DNA from: Aureococcus anophagefferens
Lineage: Eukaryota; Sar; Pelagophyceae; Pelagomonadales; Pelagomonadaceae
Direction of reading: 5' to 3'
Assembly (NCBI RefSeq): GCF_000186865.1
Contig: NW_008705564.1
Coordinates: 840,793 to 904,792, forward strand
DNA length: 64,000 nt
Each line of letters begins with the position of its first letter. The first letter of the stretch is position 1. Under the pieces are notes generated by a model. That model saw only the letters and a program-made list of their open reading frames with translations. It was not told where the DNA came from and made no database searches. Of this stretch, positions 58,530-64,000 are shown one piece after another. The translations under genes and the position numbers were made by a program.

Positions 58530-59447
58530 ATGGCCGCCCTCGCCGACGACGAGTCCAAGCTCCGCGTCGTCATCGTCGAGGGCTTCCTCGCGAAGCACAC
58601 GGCCGTCGGCAAGCGCCTGCGCTACTACATGTCGACCTACGGCCGCCGGAAGTGCGGCGGGTGCCGCGTGGTCGAGCTCGACTGCGCGTGCGTCGACTGC
58701 ACGGCGCAGCTCGCGCGGGTCCTCGCCGAGCTCGCGCGCGAGCGCGACCGCGGCGGCGAGGACGTGGACCTCGTCATCGTCGAGACCGCGGGCCGGGCGG
58801 ACCCGTCGGTCGTCGCGGAGGTCTTCCTCGACGACGCCGTCGCCGCCGTCGCGTACCTCGACGGCGTCATCACGAGCCTGGAGATCGACGTCGAGGCCGA
58901 CGTCGACGTGTGCCTCTTCCAGGGCTGGATCGACGGGCTCCACGCGACGGCGGACCTCTTCCGCGTCGAGGCCGAGGTCGCCGTCAGGGACGTGCCGGAC
59001 CGCTACGCGTACCGCGCGACGCGGCGGCCGTCCGCGGGCGGCTACGGCGCGCCCTGGGGCGACGAGGCGCGGCGGTGCCGCGTGCGCGTCGTCGGCAAGG
59101 ACCTGGACCACGGGCGCCTGCGCGAGACCTTCGAGGCGTGCCTCGCGACGCGCGCCAACTATCGGCGCATCGTGAAGCGGTTCCGCTTCCGCCTCGGCGA
59201 CGCCGTCGAGTGCTTCCTCGGCGGCGACCAGGCCTGGGGCCGCGGCACCATCGTGAAGCACCTCTACCAGGACCCGTGCTGGCACTACCCGCCGGGCTTC
59301 CTCGCGCCCTACCAGATCGAGCTCGACGACGGCCGCCTCATCTACTGCCCGGCGGACAACGCGGGCCTCGTCCGCAAGGCCGCGTGCCGCCGCGCGGGCT
59401 CCGTGCGCGTCTGCTCCGCGCGGCGGCGGCGCCGCGCCCAGTCGTGA
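58530..59447 (+). CDS. CobW/COG0523-like protein with degenerate P-loop and extra C-terminal domain
   Basis: A 305-residue protein. The first ~150 residues follow the COG0523 metallochaperone GTPase pattern: VVIVEGFLAKHTAVGKRL at the P-loop position (no GxxGxGKT, so nucleotide binding is doubtful), ELDCACVDCTAQLARVLAEL replacing ELxxGCICC at the metal site (about residues 49-68), and DLVIVETAGRADPSVVAEVF. The C-terminal ~75 residues (RLGDAVECFLGGDQAWGRGT ... APYQIELDDGRLIYCPAD) form a small beta domain frequent in algal proteins. It may be a metal-binding relative that has lost GTPase activity. The first ATG after the 254-bp spacer is used. Confidence 0.65.
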   Translation: MAALADDESKLRVVIVEGFLAKHTAVGKRLRYYMSTYGRRKCGGCRVVELDCACVDCTAQLARVLAELARERDRGGEDVDLVIVETAGRADPSVVAEVFLDDAVAAVAYLDGVITSLEIDVEADVDVCLFQGWIDGLHATADLFRVEAEVAVRDVPDRYAYRATRRPSAGGYGAPWGDEARRCRVRVVGKDLDHGRLRETFEACLATRANYRRIVKRFRFRLGDAVECFLGGDQAWGRGTIVKHLYQDPCWHYPPGFLAPYQIELDDGRLIYCPADNAGLVRKAACRRAGSVRVCSARRRRRAQS

Positions 59448-59542
59448 GCCCCCCCGGCTGCCGCCAACCGGGATGAGCAGACGGATAACCTGCATGATAG
59501 CCAGGAACCACACTGGTGGTCAAAAGCCCCCCCCCCCCCCCG

Positions 59543-60547
59543 TTAGATCTCCGCGCAGCCGTCGCGGTTCCGCTGCTCGCGCGGGCAGCGGCGCCAGTGG
59601 TCCTTGAAGAGGAAGTCCTCGCGCTGGCACTCCGCGAGGGCCGCGGCGTCCCTTTCCGGGTCGTCGACGGCCTCGGGCGGGAGCCGCGCGCGGTCCCGGT
59701 GCCGAGTCGACGCGAGCTTCGTGAACCAGTGGCCCTCGCACGCGCCGCCGCGGTGGCCGCCGCCGGCCCAGCCGTCCATGTACTCGAGGCAGCCGTCCCA
59801 GGAGCAGCGCGGCGGCCGCGCGAGCACGAGGCTGTAGTTGGCGCCCCGCGGGTCCGGCGCGAGGACCACGTTCTCCTCGACGATGACGTCGAGGAAGCAC
59901 GGCACGAACGCCGCGGGGACCACCAAGATCTTGTCCGCGTCGGCCTCGTGGGGCACGAGGCCCCGCGCGTCGTGGAGGTTGCCGTCGAGCACGCACGACG
60001 CGTCCCAGTGGTCCTCGTGGAAGACGTAGTCCCAGCGCAGCACCAGGACGAACGCGTAGTCGACGCCGTTGCGTCTCGCGTGGTCCCGCGCGAGCGCCAC
60101 GGCCGCGTGGCGGTTCCGCAGCTGGGAGAAGGGGTGCCGGTCCAGCGGGTCCTCGCGGGCCGACCGCAGCACCGGGCCGTACCACGACCGGAGCGTCTCC
60201 GTCGCGTTCGACACCTCGGGGTCCGCCGCTTCCGTGTTCGTGCACGGCCGCGTCGCCGAGAACGCGTCGACGGCGTAGCCCGCGCGCCGGAGCACCTCGA
60301 AGAAGCGCACGTGGGACTCGTAGATGACGCGCTGGTGCCGCACGCTCAGGGCGCAGCACGTGCCGCGCATGTGCTGGCCCCCGACGTTGCGGAACGACTC
60401 GCCGCGCAGCACGACGGCGACGCGCGCCGGCGTCGACGCCCGGTGGGACCGGAAGAAGTCCTTGGAGCACTCCCGGCGCTCCTTCCAGTCGATCCTGGCG
60501 AGCGTGCCCGCGAGCAGGGCTGCCGCGAGCACGAATCGGGCCGCCAT
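59543..60547 (-). CDS. Secreted or type II membrane protein of unknown function
   Basis: A 334-residue protein. MAARFVLAAALLAGTLA is a signal peptide or anchor. Several Cys and aromatic residues occur, with conserved-looking segments RVAVVLRGESFRNVGGQHMR, HVRFFEVLRRAGYAVDAFSA, YAFVLVLRWDYVFHEDHW and LFKDHWRRCPREQ. The AFVLVLRWD pattern and the ER-type N-terminus suggest a glycosyltransferase-like protein, but no DxD motif can be assigned with confidence. A 15-C run (59527-59541) lies just after the stop. It is divergent from the NTT gene across a promoter that contains a 41-bp tandem duplication. Confidence 0.65.
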   Translation of the reverse strand: MAARFVLAAALLAGTLARIDWKERRECSKDFFRSHRASTPARVAVVLRGESFRNVGGQHMRGTCCALSVRHQRVIYESHVRFFEVLRRAGYAVDAFSATRPCTNTEAADPEVSNATETLRSWYGPVLRSAREDPLDRHPFSQLRNRHAAVALARDHARRNGVDYAFVLVLRWDYVFHEDHWDASCVLDGNLHDARGLVPHEADADKILVVPAAFVPCFLDVIVEENVVLAPDPRGANYSLVLARPPRCSWDGCLEYMDGWAGGGHRGGACEGHWFTKLASTRHRDRARLPPEAVDDPERDAAALAECQREDFLFKDHWRRCPREQRNRDGCAEI

Positions 60548-60619
60548 CGTGATCAACCGATGCGGCATCTCGGGCTTGATGCACTCGACGCTGATCGACG
60601 ACGCGATGCCCAGCAAAGT

Positions 60620-60701
60620 GGTGACGCGCGGCGCGGCCGCTCCGGCCCCTCGCAAACACTGGTGACGCGCGGCGCGGCCGCTCCGGCCCCTCGCACACAC
60701 G
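60620..60701. repeat. 41-bp tandem duplication in a divergent promoter
   Basis: GGTGACGCGCGGCGCGGCCG... at 60620-60660 is repeated at 60661-60701 with one mismatch in 41 (AAAC versus CACAC region). It lies 7-88 bp upstream of the NTT start codon and within the 160-bp region shared with the divergent secreted-protein gene. Confidence 0.9.
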
Positions 60702-60707
60702 AACACC

Positions 60708-62225
60708 ATGGTCCCGAAGCGGCTCCAGGCGCTCTTCACGACGCTCTACGGCGACATCGCCCTCGACGAGCTGCCGCGCATCATGTGGCTGAGCGCGCTG
60801 CTCTGCTGCATCATCGGCGGCTTCTGGCTCCTCGACTCCCTCAAGGACACGGTGCTCGCGACGACCGTGGGCCTCGAGCACCAGCCCAAGGCCAAGGCCA
60901 TCTCCGTGCTCGTCACGCTCGTCGTCGTCGCGGCGTACAACAACGCGATCAACCGCGTCCGCAAGCCCGTGCTCTTCTACCTCCTCGGCGCCTTCTACGG
61001 CTGCGTCTTCGTCGTCATCGGCGGCGCGCTGGCCCACAGGCGCATCGGCATGGAGAACACGACGCCGGACCCGAACCGGCTCATCGGCTGGCTGAGCTAC
61101 TTCGCCATCGAGTCGTACGGCTCGCTCATGGTCGCGCTCTTCTGGGCCTTCACGAACGCGACGATGGACCCGGCGACGGCGGAGAGCGCCTACGGCCTCG
61201 TCGTCGCCTTTGCGCAGCTCGGCGCCATCTTCGGGTCGACGCTCGCGACGCAGGCGAAGACGCTCCACATCTCGTTCCTCTACGTCGTGGGCGGCTGCAC
61301 GTGCTGGGCCGTCTGCGGCATGGTCTACGGGTACGAGTCGCTCTTCGACGTGGACGACGCGGCGCCGGCGAAAACGCCGCCGCCCGGGAGGAAGCGGCGG
61401 CGCGAGCCGTGGTGCGCGTTATTCTTCGACGGCTTCTCGCTCATCGCGCGCCACTCGTACGTGCTGCTCCTGTTGGGCATCTCGACGCTCTACGAGGTCG
61501 TGCTCACCGTGTTGGACTTCGAGATGAAGATCATCGGCCGCGCGCGCTACGGCGCGGACGCGCGCGGCGCGGAGGAGTTCGCGCGCCTCATGGGGCAGTT
61601 CGGCGTCGTCGTCAACACGACGTCGTTCCTCTTCTCGCTCCTGGGCTTCTCCTACGTCGTGCGGCGGCTGGGGCTGCCCGCGACGCTGCTCGTCTTCCCG
61701 CTGCTCTGCGTCGTCGCGACGCTCGTGGCCTACGCGGCGCCGTCGCTGACGTCGCTCTTCGCGATGACGGCGCTGTTGAAGGCGCTGACGTACTCGCTCA
61801 ACGAGCCCGCGCTCGAGATGCTCTACCTGCCGACGTCGACGGACATCAAGTTCAAGGCCAAGGCCTGGATCGACGTCGTCGGCGCGCGGTCCGCCAAGGC
61901 CGCGGGGAGCCTCATCAACAACGCGGTCCAGAACTCGGACTATTTGCGCGGGTCGCTGCCGCAGTACGGCAACGTGCCGACCTTCGTCGTCTCCCTCGTG
62001 CTCCTCTTCGTCGCCGTGCGCATGGGCATGGCCTTCGAGCAGCTCCTCGACAGCGGCGACGTCGTCGGCGACGCGCCGGACGCCGAGGCAACGCGCGGCG
62101 GCTACGAGCTCGTCAAGGCCGAGCCCGCGGCGGACAACCCGTGGGCGCGCGACCTCGAGCGGCTCCACAGCCTCGACGACCTCCGCCCGGAGAGCGACGA
62201 GAGCGACGGCGACTCGGAACTGTAA
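60708..62225 (+). CDS. Plastid-type ATP/ADP (nucleotide) translocase, NTT family
   Basis: A 505-residue multi-pass protein with about eleven hydrophobic segments. LLDSLKDTVLATTVGLEH in the first helix/loop, NEPALEMLYLPTSTDIKFKAKAWIDVVGARSAKAAGS in the second half and the arrangement as a whole match the TLC/NTT family shared by plastids and intracellular bacteria such as Chlamydia and Rickettsia. Plastid members import ATP in exchange for ADP (plus Pi); other algal isoforms carry different nucleotides. No clear plastid presequence precedes MVPKRLQALFTTLYGD, so the location is open. The C-terminus is acidic and soluble. Confidence 0.88.
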   Translation: MVPKRLQALFTTLYGDIALDELPRIMWLSALLCCIIGGFWLLDSLKDTVLATTVGLEHQPKAKAISVLVTLVVVAAYNNAINRVRKPVLFYLLGAFYGCVFVVIGGALAHRRIGMENTTPDPNRLIGWLSYFAIESYGSLMVALFWAFTNATMDPATAESAYGLVVAFAQLGAIFGSTLATQAKTLHISFLYVVGGCTCWAVCGMVYGYESLFDVDDAAPAKTPPPGRKRRREPWCALFFDGFSLIARHSYVLLLLGISTLYEVVLTVLDFEMKIIGRARYGADARGAEEFARLMGQFGVVVNTTSFLFSLLGFSYVVRRLGLPATLLVFPLLCVVATLVAYAAPSLTSLFAMTALLKALTYSLNEPALEMLYLPTSTDIKFKAKAWIDVVGARSAKAAGSLINNAVQNSDYLRGSLPQYGNVPTFVVSLVLLFVAVRMGMAFEQLLDSGDVVGDAPDAEATRGGYELVKAEPAADNPWARDLERLHSLDDLRPESDESDGDSEL

Positions 62226-62371
62226 CACGTTAGGAAACGAGATCGCACTCTATTCAAATCGCGACGCAGAGGTACTTGCAGAGGTCGGGCGACTGGAGCG
62301 TGAAGCAGCGCGGTCGATACTCTGGCCATGTTGACTTCCATTTGTTTGAACTGCCTTCCAATCACTGCGCC

Positions 62372-64000
62372 ATGTTCGGAGTTTGGGCAGGCCTCTGCCT
62401 CGCGGTGGGGGCGGCGGCGCGCGACGCCCCGGTGGCGCGGGAGACGGACTTCTTCTCAGCCTGGCTGCGCCGGAGCGCCCTCTTCGACGGGAGCAGCCCC
62501 TGGGCCCCGGGGGACGCCCTCTTCGACGGGAGCAGCCCCTGGGCCCCGGGGGACCTGCGGCGCGACCTCGCGACGCTGGCGGCCCCGGAGCACCTCGCGG
62601 CCCTCGTCGAGAGGACGGAGGCCGTCGACGTGCGGGACGCCGAGGGCGCCAAGGACGAGGCCCTGCGGTCGCGGCTGCGGAGCGCGGACGACGTCGCGGC
62701 CGCGCTCGACGCCGGCGCGTCGGTCGTCGTCAAGCTCGAGAAGCTCTTCGTCGACGGGGCCTGGGCCGCCGCGGTGCCGCCGCGCGGCGCCGCGGCCGTC
62801 GTCGAACTGTCGACGAGCCTCGCGGCGTCCCTGGGCCTGGCCGCGACGTTCCACCTCTACGTCTCGGGGCCCGGCGGCGCGGCGCTGGGCGCCCACACGG
62901 ACGTGTCAGACCAGTTCGCGGTCCAGGTCGCGGGGGCCAAGGCCTGGCGGCTCTGCGTGCCCCACGGGCCGGACCCCGCCGCGAGCGCCGCGGACCGCGC
63001 GGAGCTCGCCGAGGCGCGGCTCCGGACGCGCGGCTGCACGTCCTTCGAGGGCGAGGAGCTGGCCGTCGGCGGCGCCTTCGCGTCCTGCGAGGCCGCGACG
63101 GTGGCCGCCGGCGAGACCCTGTACGTGCCCAAGGGCGTGGCGCACGCCGCGCGGACGCCCGCCGGGGGCGCGGTCTCCGCGCACGTCGCCGTCGCCGCGG
63201 AGCGTGACGGCGGCCGCTGGGTCGACGTCTTCCTGGAGGCGCTGGACGCGGCGCCGGCCACGGGCGCGTCCGACGCCGCGCGGGCGGCGCTCGTCGACGA
63301 CCTGCAGTGGCGCGAGCCCCTCGCGTGGCGCGCGCCGTTCCCGGCGTGGGACGCGACGTTCCACGAGGGCGCCGCGGCGCCGTCGCCCGGCGCGCGCGAC
63401 ACCTACGGCGACCTCGTCGCGCGCCTGTCGGCCGAGGCCGTCTTCTCCGGCGCGGACGCGCTGGAAATCGACGCGCTCCGGAAACGCCTCGCGGCGTCGC
63501 TCGACGTCGCGCTCGCGGGGCTCTCGCCCCGCGGCGTCCCGCTCTTCGCCGCCGACGCGCCGGGCCTCCATCCGCGCGCCGCGTGGCTCGCGGGCCGCGC
63601 CGACGCCGCCGCCCCGCGGACGGGGGGCTGCGGGTCCCGGGGCCGCCGGCGCCTCGACGACTCCGCGGCGCCGTCGCCGCTCCCGACGCCGACGCCGACG
63701 TCCATGCCCACGCTCGCGACCTGGACCGGGTGGAACGCGACGCGGGCGCCGACGGCGCCGCCGACGGCGACGCGGGCGCCGACGGCCGGCTGCGGCGGCA
63801 ACGAGGAGCTCGCGCGCGGCAGCGTCCCCGCGCGCGCGGCGAGATTCGCGGCGGGACCGTCGTCGTCGTAGGTCTGCGACGCCGGATGCGACAGCAATAA
63901 AGCTTGCGACGCTGATTGCGATAGCCATTGCTCTACTATGAAAAACCAAGGGGAAACGTGCGACCGTTCGTGCGACATGTCTTGCACCGGCACGAGCTGC
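62372..64000 (+). CDS. Secreted JmjC/cupin-8-like oxygenase with Cys-rich tail (3' end outside window)
   Basis: MFGVWAGLCLAVGAAARDAP is a signal peptide. Residues ~155-265 resemble the ribosomal-oxygenase type JmjC fold: FHLYVSGPGGAALGAHTDVSDQ, with the Fe ligands His-x-Asp (about residues 175-177), then VQVAGAKAWRLCVPHG and GETLYVPKGVAHAARTP, with the distal His (about 257). The Pro/Thr linker near residues 440-480 precedes a stop at 63869-63871. That TAG is also the acceptor of a 48-bp GT-AG intron (63824-63871; AGC|GTCCCC ... CGTCGTAG|GTC) that joins in frame to a Cys/Asp-rich tail (CDxxCD repeats) running to the window end. A 39-bp tandem duplication (62477-62554) repeats 13 residues near the N-terminus. 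Confidence 0.75.
62477..62554 (+). repeat. Perfect 39-bp in-frame tandem duplication
   Basis: GCCCTCTTCGACGGGAGCAG... occurs twice head-to-tail (62477-62515 and 62516-62554) with no mismatch. It encodes ALFDGSSPWAPGD twice in the mature N-terminus of the JmjC-like protein. The lack of divergence means it is recent or conversion-maintained. Confidence 0.95.

Overview
The window is nuclear DNA of a eukaryotic microalga. It is very GC-rich and gene-dense. Genes have short or no introns, alternate between strands, and encode centriolar (CEP19), diphthamide, formin, plastid-type nucleotide transporter, mitochondrial gamma-carbonic-anhydrase-like and Deg protease proteins. Several genes are interrupted by near-identical ~192 bp introns with terminal inverted repeats and 8-bp target duplications. 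These are introner elements of the type described in the pelagophyte Aureococcus anophagefferens, so a pelagophyte (Aureococcus or a close relative) is the best guess. The assignment is by inference, not by database search.

Layout. 1-4.4 kb: the 3' end of one gene and a complete secreted haem-peroxidase-like gene, both ending in the same Cys/Lys/Trp-rich tail. 4.4-20.6 kb: an unknown gene, CEP19, DPH6, a formin, an EF-hand/ankyrin gene, two disordered proteins, a Sel1-repeat protein, a ChaN-like protein, a divergent pair of related membrane proteins and a Gly-rich protein. 20.7-29.3 kb: a CaaX protein, a large FKBP/PDZ-like membrane protein, an HSL-type hydrolase, a shortened gamma-CA-like protein and a LicD-family protein. 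29.5-32.1 kb: an ankyrin gene split by an introner and a coiled-coil/SAM-like gene. 32.2-33.3 kb: GGTAATTACC repeats and an assembly gap. 33.4-41.2 kb: an acyl-CoA oxidase-like gene, a bicupin dioxygenase and a large EF-hand membrane protein with two introners. 41.4-44.8 kb: a decayed Ski2/Mtr4-like helicase carrying three introners. 44.9-53.1 kb: an AT-rich BTB gene, a choice-of-anchor-B secreted protein with the Cys/Lys/Trp tail, an ABCB half-transporter and an FATP-type acyl-CoA synthetase with an introner. 53.1-64 kb: an SR-rich/cold-shock-domain protein, a Deg protease with a divergent introner, a CobW-like protein, a secreted unknown protein, an NTT-type ATP/ADP transporter and a secreted JmjC-like protein running off the end.

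Most genes are unrelated housekeeping or surface functions and form no pathway. Two systems connect them. The first is the introners: eight copies in five genes. In every one the donor GC or GT lies in the duplicated host sequence and the acceptor CAG lies in the element end, so splicing restores the reading frame. The second is a recurrent C-terminal module, C-x(7,8)-C-x(5,6)-C-x-W-x(4,6)-C, appended after Pro/Thr linkers to unrelated secreted domains. It sits where an anchoring or sorting domain would be expected. Twelve gene pairs are divergent with only 90-313 bp between start codons, implying widespread bidirectional promoters.
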